Shown: positions 1 through 11,303 of the stretch, one piece after another
Layout of the letters: the number at the start of each line of letters is the position of its first letter
Numbering within the stretch: position 1 is the stretch's first letter
Source: Eucommia ulmoides
Lineage: Eukaryota; Streptophyta; Magnoliopsida; Garryales; Eucommiaceae
Assembly (NCBI GenBank): GCA_016647705.1
Contig: CM028335.1
Location: forward strand, 15,955,905-16,019,904
Direction of reading: 5' to 3'
DNA: 64,000 nucleotides
Translations under genes and position numbers: made by a program
Notes under the pieces: model-generated
What the model was told of the DNA's origin: nothing
The model's database searches: none
The model's input: only the letters and a program-made list of their open reading frames with translations

Positions 1-30
1 AACATTCGTAGGAATGCCTTCCTACGAAAT

Positions 31-115
31 ATCCACACCCCTTTTTGGGGAGAAATATAATCCACACCCCTTACGGGGAGAAATATAATCCACACCCCTT
101 ACAAGGACAAATATA
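31..115. repeat. 28-29 bp tandem repeat, three copies
   Basis: Three head-to-tail copies of a unit starting 'atccacacccc' and ending 'gagaaatata' (starts at 31, 60 and 88; a broken fourth begins at 116). The first copy reads 'tttttgggg' where the second reads 'ttacgggg', so the copies have diverged slightly. No coding potential is visible. The array is short and may be the edge of a larger one to the left of the window. Confidence 0.8.
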
Positions 116-2084
116 ATCCACTCATATCTAACGAAAATTATTTTGAAGCCTTCTTTAGAAACCAACACAATTCCAAAAACCTACTTGATCCACATCATTT
201 ATGAAATCATACAGTGTAAGCAAACACATATGTCATCATATATATATGCAAAAAATAACAGCATCGTCCAAAGCCTACCGGGATGCTGGCGTTTGCGAAC
301 CTAGTAATGATAGGGCCTAAATTAATATTTTACGCAAAATAATCAAATCGTGCAATGCAGACCCTAAGTTCTGAAATTTCCCATTTCGCCCATTTTACTT
401 ATGAAAATTATTGTTTTGGGTAATTTTTATCTCATTAAAATAATTGCCTAAAATTTAGTAATACACACGGTCCCAATTTATCATTTCGATTCCGAAATTT
501 TGATGTTAGAATTCAATTCAATAACCTGAAATAAACTTAACGGAAAACATTACTCATCCCGAATCGTTCATGGGCCGTGAAATAGGTTTTTAATTCTTTT
601 CGGGGTGGTTTGTGCAATTTTTTTTTTTTCTCTTCTTCTTCTTTCTTTTTTTTTTTCTTTTTTCTTGTTTTCGTTTTCTGTTTGATGTCAGACCGCCGAC
701 CACCCCTTCCGATCACATGCCCACCATCCATCGCCGTTGGCCGATCACTCGCACACACAGAGAAACGCACACACGCTACAGTGCTGAACGAACGAACACA
801 CACACACACACACACGCAAACACACTCACGTCAACACGGACGCCATAACAGCGCTGACCACCTCCACCGTCTGCAGCCGTCACCGGCGAGCTGAACAAAA
901 CACACATACAGGGTTCTCACACGTACACACTCACTCTGCCGGCGACCTAACAGTGCCGCTACCGACCCCCACACCTACCCACCTGATGAACAGAACACAC
1001 CCATGCACACACTACCACCGTCGGTCGACGACCAACGGCCGATCACCCACACACCAAAACTCACACGATCACAAACTCCACCTGCACATGCACACTAAAA
1101 TACACCTACAATGTACCAAAATATCCTACCACCGACACCACCGTGACAATCACCGGATATACGTCATTGACCCCCACACCGTCGAACATTTACCGACCAA
1201 CTTGAAATCCTCATGCATGCATACACCCACCAAATAAGTAGAGAAAAATACTCATAAATACTCACCAGACGACGGAGACGGATGGCAATCGATCACATCG
1301 TTGATGATCTCACCCCCACGGCCGCTGAGCGAACCACTGAAAATTCACACGATCGCTTCAAAGCAGCGGCCACAGGAACACACACATGCAGCCATGAGAT
1401 ACACGCTTTGCTCGCTCACCGGAGAAACGCCGATCACGGAACCCCGACGTCCTCCCCCAATCCTCTCTATCTCTCTAGATTTTTTTTCTAGTTTCAAACT
1501 CGATGGAGCTGTTTGATCGATGCCCATGCACAAGTAGGTATATATTGCATGGATTTAGTGGTGGAGAATGCTCTTAGCCTGCCACGTTGCCCCTCCGTTC
1601 TTCTCCCTTCCAGCGGTCTCGCACGCACAGCGTCGCGTGTGTATATATATATGTTTAAACTTTTTTTTTTTGTTTTGTTAAATTACTCTTTCCCCCCTCT
1701 AATTCCTTAAAATCTTCTTTTTGAGTTCAATTTAACATTTATAAGTTTCTAAAATTGTAATTTGATCCCTAACATTTTTAATTTTTTATTCCTAATTGGC
1801 AATTCGTATCCCAAATTGAGAGTAATGTTTTTAAATTTACAAATTTGACCCCCTCCCAAGTTTTGATTTGAATTCTTAATCGATAAAAAATTTACCTAAA
1901 ATTTTTTAATGCTCTAAAATGCAATTATTTATGATGTAAGTTTTTACGATTTAGGTTTTACATGCAACATGTAGACAATAAACAAAAATTCATGCTATAT
2001 ATATATAAAAAAAATGTTGAATGTAAACTAGTTACGTTTGATGGAAAAAAAAAGGTAATATGATTCTATGTAACGCTGATGTGT
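116..2084. other. Non-coding, low-complexity stretch with microsatellites
   Basis: I recognise no gene here. The stretch contains a T/CT-rich tract (about 617-665), an (AC)n microsatellite (796-815) and a C/A-rich segment (about 900-1450) of loosely repeated 'cacac' words. Open frames across it code for His/Thr- or Phe-rich low-complexity peptides and do not look like real proteins. From about 1660 the sequence becomes T-rich. A diverged promoter or 5' leader of an element cannot be excluded, but nothing specific supports one. Confidence 0.5.
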
Positions 2085-3132
2085 TTGAAGCATTTTTGTA
2101 TACATACCTTGGTTTCCATCATTTGTTGTTGCTGCTAGTAAGTTCCCCTTGTACCTACCAGTCAAAAAGGTGCCGTCGAGCAACAACATGAGGTGACAAA
2201 AACAAAATCCGTGTATATACCCTTGGAATGCACTGAATATCTTTTTGAAATGCTTTGTGTCCTCATCGTATTCCCATGCGACATGACTGACAAGGTTTGT
2301 CTCTCTGCATTTCTCAACATACTATCTTACTTGATCGTACGACGACGAATAATCACTGAATACGCTATTCTTGGCTTTTTCTACCCCCATCCATGCATTT
2401 CGATATGATTTCTTTAGTCTATATTATTTTCTAAAACTATCAACGGCATCTACTGGGCGAGTTTTTGGATTTTCACGCACCTCGTCAGTCAGGCATGACG
2501 ATATAATGTTTGAGCTTAAACGTTTATTTTTTGTTGTCCGAAATGCAATACCACATGTGTGTTCTTTTACTAGGCTGCGAATGTAGAATATGCCGTTTTT
2601 ACTCCTCACGCGCCCATGCACAAACCACGGGCAATTCATTTCCTCTCGCATTGCGCATGCGGTTGTGACACATATCTTGTCATTTTTTAGGTACCAAAAA
2701 TTAAACCCCACTGCTACCGCATATTTTTGTAACGCCATGCGAAATTCGCTCATCCCTCTCTCTGAATATTTGCCCCTCCTCCTGTATTCCATCGGCCCAT
2801 TTTGCTGATAGTAGCGTTTTGTCGTTCGGGTTTTGTAACATATTACCATAGTTACCTATATAGTCCATTTCAACTTCGTTATTATCACTGCTACGATCGG
2901 TGACGGGAACTAACACAGATGAGGATGCCCAAGTTGAACCGCTTAAATCACTCACTCGCCTTTCTACACATACTTCAATAAGTTCGATCTTCATTATGCC
3001 CGCTAGGAAAAACATTTCCACGAAGTCATTTTGGTCGTTCAACACACATTTCAGGTGTCCAGGGAGTGAATACGACAACTCGATCTTCCCGCTGCTTAAA
3101 TCTGTCCATTTGTTCCCAATTTTTTGACGCAA
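2085..3132 (-). pseudogene. MULE (MuDR-type) transposase fragment, N-terminal part to start of DDE domain
   Basis: Read on the minus strand, this is a Mutator-like transposase remnant. The first section (3132 to about 2850) gives a variable N-terminal region. The next holds the plant MuDR DNA-binding region, recognisable by 'LQKYAVAVGFNFWYLKND', 'NCPWFVHGRV' and the zinc-binding-like 'EHTCG' (about 2745-2550). Then come 'VRENPKTRPVD', 'AWMGVEKA' and the first catalytic-Asp motif of the MULE DDE domain, 'LLDGTFLTGRYKGNLLAATT' (about 2185-2110). A frameshift in 2701-2849 joins two frames, and two in-frame stops follow 'DSFRK'. The remaining DDE residues and the C-terminus are missing, so it is inactive. 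Family identity is clear from these motifs. The element's terminal inverted repeats were not found with confidence. Confidence 0.85.
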
Positions 3133-3289
3133 CCCATCAAGATCTCAATCATCTCTCATCCTCAACACTGTTGTGATATTCTCATATTTGCACAGTAGTG
3201 GGATTGATGATGTCATCCTGTTCAAAACAAAAAAAATGTGTTCCCCCATCAGTGCACAAAAAAAAAAGATTAGCGAGTACCCCTATAAA

Positions 3290-3835
3290 TTATTTTGTGT
3301 TGTTCATGTGGAATGTAACATTCTCCATTTTTTATCCCTGAATGACATTGAATAAGTTTTGATGCATGCATGTGGAATGTAACATCAACGTGCGCACTCC
3401 ATACCATGTGTGGATGTTGAATGTAACATCCATGCATGTGTCGTATGCGCGTGTTGAACGTAACAATCATTATTTATTTTTCTAAAAAAAAGGCCAGCGG
3501 TATCCAACCAAATGAGATCATTACATATGCATATTCAAGATATACTGATCCTGTGGATGTTGAATGTACATCACCGTGCGCGCTCCAGACCGTGTGTGAG
3601 TGTTGAATGTAACATCCATGTATGTGTCGTATATGCGTGTTGAACATAACAATCATTGTTTATTTTTCTAAAAACAAAAATGCCAGCAGTATCTAACCGA
3701 AGTGGATCATCCCGTACGTATGTTCAACACACACTGATCGTGTGGATGTTAAATGTAACATGATTGTGTGGATGTTGAATGTAACATCTATCAATGTGTC
3801 GTATGTGCGTGTTCACCGTAACAATGTTTAATTTC
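3290..3835. repeat. ~186-bp tandem array with a 20-bp core
   Basis: About two and a half copies of a diverged unit. The landmark 'gtgttgaacgtaacaatcat' recurs at 3451, 3637 and (altered) 3809, giving spacings of 186 and 172 bp. Each unit carries one or more copies of a core like 'gtggatgttgaatgtaacat', followed by 'cgtatgygcgtgtt' and an A/T-rich spacer with 'tttatttttctaaaa'. Short minus-strand frames across it (3270-3470, 3474-3656) are near-copies of each other only because the DNA repeats. The array lies just upstream of the MULE transposase remnant and could be its 5' sub-terminal region; that link is inference. Confidence 0.75.
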
Positions 3836-4524
3836 CCGGAAATAAACAAAACAAAACAAACCAAACAAAACAACCCGGTACCCCATTCGTGAACATCTTT
3901 ATAGACAAAATGGTTGTCTTCGAATTAAACAACATGAACTCCATCAAAAATTAATTTTTAAAATGATTACGTTCTGTTGGTGAACACAGTCATAATTATA
4001 TGCATCGTAAAAACACCATTTCTTACATACCTGTTGTGTTTTGGTGCTGGCTCTGTGAAAATATTGACTTCTAAGTATCGATAGTGCTCGGTCAGTGACT
4101 CTTCCACTTCCGTTCTTCCAATTGAATATCAAAATGTATTTTGGATTGCTCGGTCCATTCTTCTCCGACCTAAGTTCACTGAACTGATTTGAAATTAAAA
4201 AAACCCTAATAATGGAATGTTTCGTTTTCTCAAATCAACGATGCGTTGTGAATGAAAGTCTCGATCTAAAAATGGAAACGTTTGTTGCGGAAATGCATGG
4301 GGGTAAATCGGTAAACCATTATCGGCGATAATCGCGGCGTGGGGCTTCTCGGTGCAGCAACAAACATCGAAGGGGCTTACCGATTCATTTCCGAACGCCT
4401 GGGTTTGATTGGTCACTGTTAATTAAAAATAGGATGTGGTGGTCATTTTGTCCATTTTAATTTAGCCTAACAGGTTTTTGTGAGTTGTTTACCTTTTTTA
4501 ATTAAAAACAAAAAAAATTAAGGA
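3836..4524 (-). other. Unidentified stretch, possibly the 5' leader of the MULE on the minus strand
   Basis: No recognisable gene. Begins with an 'aaacaaaac' A/C-rich run (about 3845-3875). A minus-strand open frame of 73 codons (4195-4416) is followed by another short one (3944-4132), but I recognise neither. It sits upstream of the MULE transposase fragment in the same orientation, so it may be leader or first-exon DNA of that element. Near 4435-4490 the minus strand reads 'aaaatggacaaaatgacc', a style seen at MULE ends, but no matching second end was located. Confidence 0.3.
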
Positions 4525-4546
4525 CAATTTTATTTATTTATTTATT

Positions 4547-5381
4547 TTTAAATTTCAAAAGAAACCGGCCCCATGTGGGCCGGTATCTTTTTGAGATGGT
4601 GCTTCATGAAAATGTATGGGGGTGGGGTAAGGGCCTGCAAAGGTGTAGCCCCCGAAAACCTCCACCATAATTCTTTTTTTTTTTTTTTTTTTTTTCTAAA
4701 ACAAAATTAATTTTTTTAATTAATATATTATCTAATTTTTTAATATTAATTAATATAATAATCTATTTTTCTTTATAATATAATTAAAAATATTAATTTT
4801 GAAATTGAAAATCCAATGCACTTTCTTCCTATCTTCTGTTTACTTTTATTTTTCTTCAAATTCAAATATTTTTTTAAAATTTAATTAAATTTTAAAAATA
4901 ATATTTTATTTATTTTGAAAATAAATATTAATTAATATATTAAACAATATATACATTAACAATTAATATCTCTAAAAAAAGGATAAAAATCAAACATATA
5001 TTATATACATTAAGAGAAGTACTTAAAAAGCAAATTGATCTTTTTTTCCCCCTCTCAAATTAGATTTTTTAAAAAAAAATTGAATTTGGAGAAAAATAAA
5101 AGTAAATAGAAGAGAGAGACGGTGCATTGGGTTTTTCGATGTTATTTTTTTAAAATCAATATTTTTTAATATATTACAAAGAAAACAAATTATTATATTA
5201 ATTAATATAAAAAATTAGATATTAATTTAAAAAAAATTAAAATTTTTAAAAATAAAGAATTATAGGAAGGTTTTGGCCTGTACCTTTGTAGGCCCCTACC
5301 CTACCCCCCATGCATTTGCATGAAGCATGGGCCACAAAAAGCTAACAGCCCAAATGGGGCCGGTTTCTTTTGAGATTTAAA
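4547..5381. repeat. Fold-back element, copy 1 (arms ~370 bp)
   Basis: A long imperfect inverted repeat. The left arm starts 'tttaaatttcaaaagaaacc' then 'ggccccatgtgggccgg', 'gcttcatgaaaatgtatgggg' in part, and 'gggcctgcaaaggt'. The right arm is its reverse complement ('acctttgtaggcccc', 'gcatttgcatgaagc', 'tggggccggtttcttttgag'). The arms are separated by an AT-rich centre of about 100 bp. It encodes nothing. A transcript would form a long hairpin, as with fold-back transposons or large MITEs. The target-site duplication is obscured by flanking A/T runs. Confidence 0.8.
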
Positions 5382-5751
5382 AAAACAATGGAAATAAAAA
5401 TGAAATTGGCCACATCTCGGCTAGTTTGCTTTATTCTCGAAAATAAATTGAAACTCACCCTAGTCAGGTAATTTTGATTTTTTTTTTTTTTTTGTATTGA
5501 AAATATAAAGAACTTGGTTTTTGTAGCAGTCACACGCAATAAAAAATAAAAGTTAAAGAAAACCTTGAACAATGAATGACTAATAATGATGAATTTTTAA
5601 AATTTCAAGGGTTAACGTGTAAATACAAAAATAAAAGGGTACAAGATTTTGATATCTGGATAGATCATATAAAAGGGTAGTTACCAAAAAATTCTCATAT
5701 GAGGATAAAATTATCAAATACACATTTTTTAAACATATGTTACAAAATAAT

Positions 5752-7938
5752 TGTTGGCCCAATGAGTTACCCAAGAAGGGGGGTGAATTGAGTAGATAAA
5801 AAATTATCAAAGAAAATACTTTAAAAAAATCCAAATAATTAATTTTAATCCTAAATTAATTATTATCTTTATATCACAGCGAAAATATAAAATCATCTAG
5901 ATTCACACCAAACAACAAAAATAAATAATAAAAAATAGCAGCACACCAGAAATTTATACTGGTTTACCAAGCTACTCTTGACTAATCCAGTCCCCCGAGC
6001 TCTACGGAGAGTTGCACCCACTAAACTCAAGATTCCTTTAAAGGTAGGAACCAAACCCTCACAAAGATTTTTTTCGTAGGCTTAAAATCAACCTTTACAA
6101 ATTCTTTTTTCTAAGCTCAGGAATAACCTCTATTTTTTACAGGCTCAAGAATAACCTAATTTTTTTTTTTATACCTTTGGCTAAAGAATCAAAATCTCAC
6201 AAATACTCCAAATATCCTTTTACCCGGTAAGGATTGAACCGTTACAAAATTGCTCACAAATCAATTCAATCTAAGAAGAATTATTACCTCAATCTCTTTA
6301 CAGGAAGAGACTGAAACCAGCTACCCTTAGATTAAATACTTTCAATAGTATTCAATTCGTCACCCAACTCACCAATTACAAATTGATAAGTGATTTTTCT
6401 CACTTGGATCTTCTACCACCTCAGATAAATTAGAACTCAATTAATATCCAAAAATTAGTGATAAAAAAGTGAGATATTCAAAATCTGATTTTAAAAAAAA
6501 ATTGGGTAGCACGTAATTGAGCACGTAATCAGATATCTTCAAGAAATTATTTCAAAATTATTTTTCAATAAAAAAATCAGAAAACAATTTCAAAGATCAA
6601 ATTCCAAATATAATCAAGCAATACTAAATAGAAAGTAATTTGGAAAGATCTCATCCGGATTCCATTGAAAGAATAATGATAGCAATATCACTTTAGATCG
6701 GTAGTATCAACAATCCACAACAAATATATTTCAAGAATAACTCTTAGAAAATATCTTAAAATTTTCTCAGTATGATTACTCTTAGAAAGTTCAGTATAAT
6801 TCTCTTGATATATCTTTCTCTAATATGAAAAATGCAGGTCTATATCAAAGGTAATAAAATAAGTTCTCTAACGGCTATTTCCCACTTGTTATGATATTTA
6901 ATTGCTCTTGTAGACCCCTTATATCATTAAGACTTCATCCTGATTCAAATAACTTAATTATGGCTTTTAAACTTCTCAATTAAGTCCTCCAAATATTTCT
7001 CAATCACAATTAAATAGGTTAGAAAGAATTACATATACCAAATTGAGAAATATTCAAACTTAATGAATCAAATCTATAAGGATATCATAATATATGTTGC
7101 ATATCTCAAATAACATCAAATCCCTAAAATATCTCTCAGATCTTAACCATAAAATGGCTAGTAACGGCTACTTTTAGAATAAAATCCAGAATTCCACAAA
7201 ATCCTAAAACAGTGCCACAAGTCGACTTACCAAGGATCACCGGTCGACCACTCGATTCAGGATGTAGCCAAGCCAAAAATCCATTGCCCATCGGTCGACC
7301 TATCTGTCGACCTAGAGATTCAGAGAGTTCCAATTCTGGTCATAGGTCGACCTCCCTATCGACTTATCGATTCAGAGAGTTCACTATTTAAGCTCCGGTC
7401 GACCTACCTATTGACTTATCGATTCAGAGACTTCATATTTTATGTATCGATTGACTTGCCTGTCGACTTACCAATGCTGGAATCTTTTCTAAATTCATTT
7501 TTTAATTCATTCTCGTCGATGTTTTTGTCCCTTTAACTGATTTCTTTTCTCGGTTAGCTCCACTAAATTCTTAAATATAATTTTAATTAATTATCAATAT
7601 TTCTTTTTCAATATCACATAGGATCAAATAATTCAACTAATTAGGATCCTATAAAAAACACATATATTTATAAAAATCATTTAAAAACTTTTTGTGTCAT
7701 GTATGATCCTAATTGGGATATTAAGAGTTGAAATTTAACCTGAGTTATTTTTCCTAGGTTCTTCAAATTCTTCAATTTCTTAATCCTTCATCATCTTTGT
7801 CATAATCTTTTAACATCCATTTATTACTTGTCATCATATCTTCATCATTGGAACTAAAAAACTGAAACACTTAATCAAACTGTTAGTTTCACAAAAAACA
7901 TCAACCTTTAATTGTCCATCAAAATCTTAAGATCAACA
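5752..7938 (-). mobile_element. Solo LTR of a Sirevirus-like copia family, copy 1
   Basis: A complete LTR in reverse orientation. On the plus strand it begins 'tgttggcccaatgagttacc' and ends 'gatcaaca', the reverse complement of the LTR in the 36.67-46.10-kb element (TGTTGATC...GGCCAACA). It is flanked by a perfect 5-bp TSD 'ataat' (5747-5751 and 7939-7943), and no internal domain is attached, so unequal recombination between two LTRs has removed the rest. It contains the family's cluster of 'ggtcgacc'-type palindromes (about 7205-7470). It is nested inside the 5675-9367 insertion and is therefore younger than it. Confidence 0.9.
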
Positions 7939-8832
7939 ATAATCCTTTTGTCTTTTTGTGACGATTGTACCCCTCATGTTATATTCCACTTTTACTACCG
8001 TTCAAATTCTATCAAGTGGCCGTACCTACTCCATCTCACAAAAACAACCACACAATATACCTAACATAAGCTCCACTCCATCAGGTGCATATACCAAGTC
8101 AATTTTTTTTCTTTCTCTCTCTCTCTCATTTGTTTAGGGGCGACGAGTCTGGGGCCGCGCAACCATCATGCTATATTCAACACAATCTAGTGTTAAATAT
8201 AACACGAGATCGTTTTATATTCTAATTTTTTCATTCAAATTGATAATTCTTTTTCTACATTCATATGCTTGATTTTACCAATACAAACCAAATCAATCCA
8301 ACCAAATGAATCCTAAATTCCCCCTACACATTATATATATATATCAAATTCACCATTCAAATAAATCCAAACAAATTAACTAAATCAATACAAACCCTAG
8401 AAAATCAAACGAGATGACAGAAGAAATAGCCCCCTATGCATGAAGAAACTTTCCCAATGAAAAACCAAAGCGCAACCCCCAAATCAAAAAAAATGAAAAA
8501 CCCTTCACGCAAATTTATAGAGAAATTCAAGGGTTTCGCATGGTGTCTTTGAATTTGAATCTATCGGAAGGTTTATATAGTAACCTGATGACCATGGCCC
8601 TCCCCAATTTGGGCTCTTGTTTTACCCCAGCCGCCACCGTACTGGCCGCAGTCACGTAGTTGGAAGATGCAACCAAGAAGGTGCAGACGCTCTACACGAT
8701 TACAAAGTCCAGAAACCTAATATATCACATGTGATTAAGAATGTCGAAGATTGAAATCTATTGGTACAAAAAACAAACCCTAAAAAATAAATCTACCACA
8801 ATCGATGACCGTTCGATCGACGACGTAATCTC

Positions 8833-9330
8833 GTGGAACGAAGTGGTTTTGTTTTTGTTTTTGAACGGATTTCGAAAGATTCTATCGGATCGCTGGGAAG
8901 GGATTTTGAAAGATTGTTTTTGAAGGGATTTCGAAAAGAGGTTTTTGTGCAACATCCAACACCGAAAAATGGTGACTTTTGCTTCTCCAGTAGCTATTCC
9001 AATGACAGTTGTGACCACCATCCCTACTCCTCAGATGATGAGGACGATTTCACCAACGAATTCCTGCAAAGAATAGGTCATCTCGTTGAACTTGTCGCCA
9101 GTGGTGAATTGAGAAACGAATTGCAAGACGAACGATATGTAGAATTGCAGATAGAGGGAGGAAGAACATACAAGGAGGAGAAAATCGTGAAAGACATCAA
9201 GGGAGGAAGAAGTAGTGAAGGAAGGGTAAAATCGTCATTTAAAAAAAATAGGACTATTTGGTGCAAACTAATACTTTTTGAAGGACTATTAGGTGCAAAA
9301 AAAAAAAAAAAGTGTAGGACCATCTTGTAG
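8833..9330 (+). other. Unidentified 165-codon open frame in captured-looking DNA
   Basis: An open frame from an ATG at 8833 to a stop at 9328. The first ~45 codons are repetitive ('gatttcgaaag' motifs). The middle holds a compositionally normal, acidic and serine-rich part ('FCFSSSYSNDSCDHHPYSSD') followed by 'EFLQRIGHLVELV', which could be a short helix. The end runs into poly-A and looks untranslated. The neighbouring frame also opens at 8741 (60 codons). I do not recognise a family. It could be a piece of a host gene picked up by the surrounding MULE-like insertion, or chance. Confidence 0.2.
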
Positions 9331-9786
9331 ATTTAATCTTTTAAGTAGACATTTTAGTATTTTTCCCTTATATAAATAGATGGAGACAATGTGGTTGCCC
9401 CTTATCCGTAAAAATCGACCATCAATAAATTTCAACCACCACCTGTGTGTTGAGATTTTCTATTTTCTTTATATATCTACATTACCTATTTGAATCTTAC
9501 TACAGTCTAAATTCAAATAAGAACTAAATTAGCTTGTTGGAATTAGAATCAAATTCTTCAAAATTCCAAGATTATTTTTCTTTCTGAGTTTTTATGTGGA
9601 TACTGTTAAAAAAATACACTTGTTTTGCTTCGAAGAGAATTGTTCTTTATTGCCGGTTCTTGATCAATTCCAACAACTCATGAAAAAATAACAATTTCCA
9701 AAGATTAATTTAAAAAAAAAATTAAAATTATGGTCAGAGTGGGTTTCAATTTATTTTCATGGGGCGATTTTATTTATTTATTTATT

Positions 9787-11303
9787 TTTAAATTTCAAAA
9801 GAAATTGGCCCCATTTGGGCCGATATCTTTTTGAAATGGTGCTTCATGCAAATGCATTAAGATAGGGTAAGGCCTGCAAAGGTGTAGCCCTCGAAAACCT
9901 CGCCTCGATTTTTTATTTTTTTTAAAATAATTTTTAATTTTTTTTAAATTAATATATTTATCTAATTTTTAAAATATTAATTAATATAATAATCTATTTT
10001 GTTTCTTTATAATATATTTAAAAATATTAATTTGAAAAAATAACATCGAAAAATCCATTGCACTGTCTCTCTTTTCTATTTACTTTTATTTTTGGGTCAT
10101 TTGGTGGCAAGTCCTTTATTTTACCCTTAATTTTAAAAAAGTCTCATCTGCAATTACAACTTGTGTTTTACTCTCGCCTATTAAAAAAGACGGAAGACCC
10201 AAATACATGCATCTGCACTCGTGCAGCTACATGTAACTAGTTTGTGTGTAAAATACTTATTAGATGTAACAAATATTACTGTAATTTATAAGATGTAACT
10301 AATTTGTGTGTAAAAATTTGTTGGATGTAACAAATATTACACAAATATATGTAATTTTGTAACATTTAACTAATATTACACAAAATACATATAACAATAT
10401 TAAATTAATTTCTGTATAGAATATTTGTTAGATTTAACAAATATTACATAAATACATATAATTTATAACATATAACTAATATTACATAGATACATGTAAC
10501 TAATATTACATAGATATATGTAATATAGTTACATATGATTTGTAATTATTAAGTTTCTAACTAATTTTAGTTATATGTAACTAATATTAACTATAATTCG
10601 AATTTACTCACCAAATTTCCTTTACAATTCCTGCAATGCGTGCACATGCGGAGACTAATACACACGTAAAATCCACTTTAAAGGAATGAATCAGAACTTA
10701 TGTTTTAAATGAGATTTTTGTTTTTAAAATTACATTAGTTATTTGGGATTAATGGCCAATCATCCCTTTATTTTTCTCCAAATTCAATTGTTTTTTAAAA
10801 ATTTAATCAAATTTTAAAAATAATATTTTATGTAACTTCAAAAATAAATATTAATTAATATATTGAACAATATATACATTAACAGTTAATATCTCTTAAA
10901 AAAAAAGGATAAGATATATTGTATATATATTATATACATTAAAAAAAGTAATTGAAAAACATATTGATCTTTTCTTTAATTTACATTTTCAAAAAAATAT
11001 TTGAATTTGGAGAAAAATAAAAGTAAATAGAAGAGAAAGAGACAATGTATTGGGTTGTTCAATGTTATTTTTTTCAAAATCAATATTGTTAAATATATTA
11101 TAAAGAAAATAGATTATTATATTAATTAATATTAAAAAATTAGATAAATAAATTAATTTTAAAAAAAAAAGAAATTAAAATTTTGCAAAATAAAGAATTA
11201 GGGGGGAGGTTTTGGGGGCCTGCACCTTTGCAGGCCCTGCGGGGCCGGTGCATTGTCACAAAAAACTGCCAACCCATGGGGCTTGTTTCTTTTAAGACTT
11301 AAA
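9787..11303. repeat. Fold-back element, copy 2 (interrupted)
   Basis: Same long inverted repeat as at 4547-5381. The left arm starts 'tttaaatttcaaaagaaatt' with 'ggccccatttgggcc' and 'aaggcctgcaaaggtg'; the right arm ends 'cttgtttcttttaagactta'. The left arm is split by the 10094-10766 element; without it the length is 844 bp, close to the 835 bp of copy 1. The right-arm end has lost part of the 'tgggccacaaaaagc' segment. Confidence 0.8.
10094..10766. mobile_element. Non-autonomous MULE-like element, 673 bp, 9-bp TSD
   Basis: Flanked by a perfect 9-bp direct repeat 'tttattttt' (10085-10093 and 10767-10775); 9 bp is the usual Mutator-superfamily TSD. The ends read 'gggtcatttggtggcaagtcc' (trimmed) on the left and, inwards from the right, 'gggatgattggccattaatc', a weak terminal inverted repeat with the GGG start. 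The empty site survives in copy 1 of the duplication at about 4850. The interior is a loose repeat of 'gatgtaacaaatattac' and 'taactaatattacata' words (about 10210-10600) with no coding frame. The low-complexity TSD sequence is a caution, but the empty site makes the insertion itself firm. Confidence 0.75.

Larger units (their letters stand above)
5675..9367. mobile_element. MULE-like insertion carrying gene-like DNA (Pack-MULE candidate)
   Basis: This 3.69-kb block is absent from the sister duplication copy, where the uninterrupted site reads 'ttatataaatag' at about 11580. The ends are 'gggtagttaccaaaaa' on the left and, read inwards from the right, 'gggaaaaatactaaaa'. They share the GGG start and an A-rich 'ac(c/t)aaaa' block, as in MULE terminal repeats. 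Flanking 9-bp words 'catataaaa' (5666-5674) and 'tatataaat' (9369-9377) share 'atataaa', consistent with a worn 9-bp TSD. Inside are a solo LTR (5752-7938), about 800 bp without recognisable genes (CT-rich run near 8110-8130) and a gene-like open frame (8833-9330). No transposase is present. That it is one insertion is well supported; the MULE assignment and capture of a host gene fragment are inference. Confidence 0.55.
4525..9691. repeat. Copy 1 of a ~1.47-kb tandem duplication (interrupted)
   Basis: The segment 4525-5674 followed by 9368-9691 matches, in the same order and orientation, the continuous segment 9767-11905 minus its own insertion. Shared landmarks, in order: the fold-back element; 'cacatctcggct' and 'aaaataaattgaaactcac'; 'acaaaaataaaagggtacaa'; 'ggagacaatgtgg'; 'aaattcaaat'; and 'caacaactc' at the end. 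Without insertions, copy 1 is about 1,473 bp and copy 2 about 1,466 bp. The interrupting DNA is 5675-9367. Confidence 0.85.

Noticed and set aside
537-894. Overlapping open frames on both strands near 0.5-0.9 kb
   Set aside because: Phe/Ser/Lys/Thr-His repeats from a T/CT tract and an (AC)n microsatellite; no protein-like composition.
953-1516. His/Thr-rich open frames that might be a first exon
   Set aside because: Short, overlapping in several frames, dominated by 'cacac' words, with no splice context or recognisable motif.
3290-3835. CRISPR-like array
   Set aside because: Spacing is long (172-186 bp), units differ throughout and spacers are not unique; it is an ordinary tandem repeat in plant DNA.
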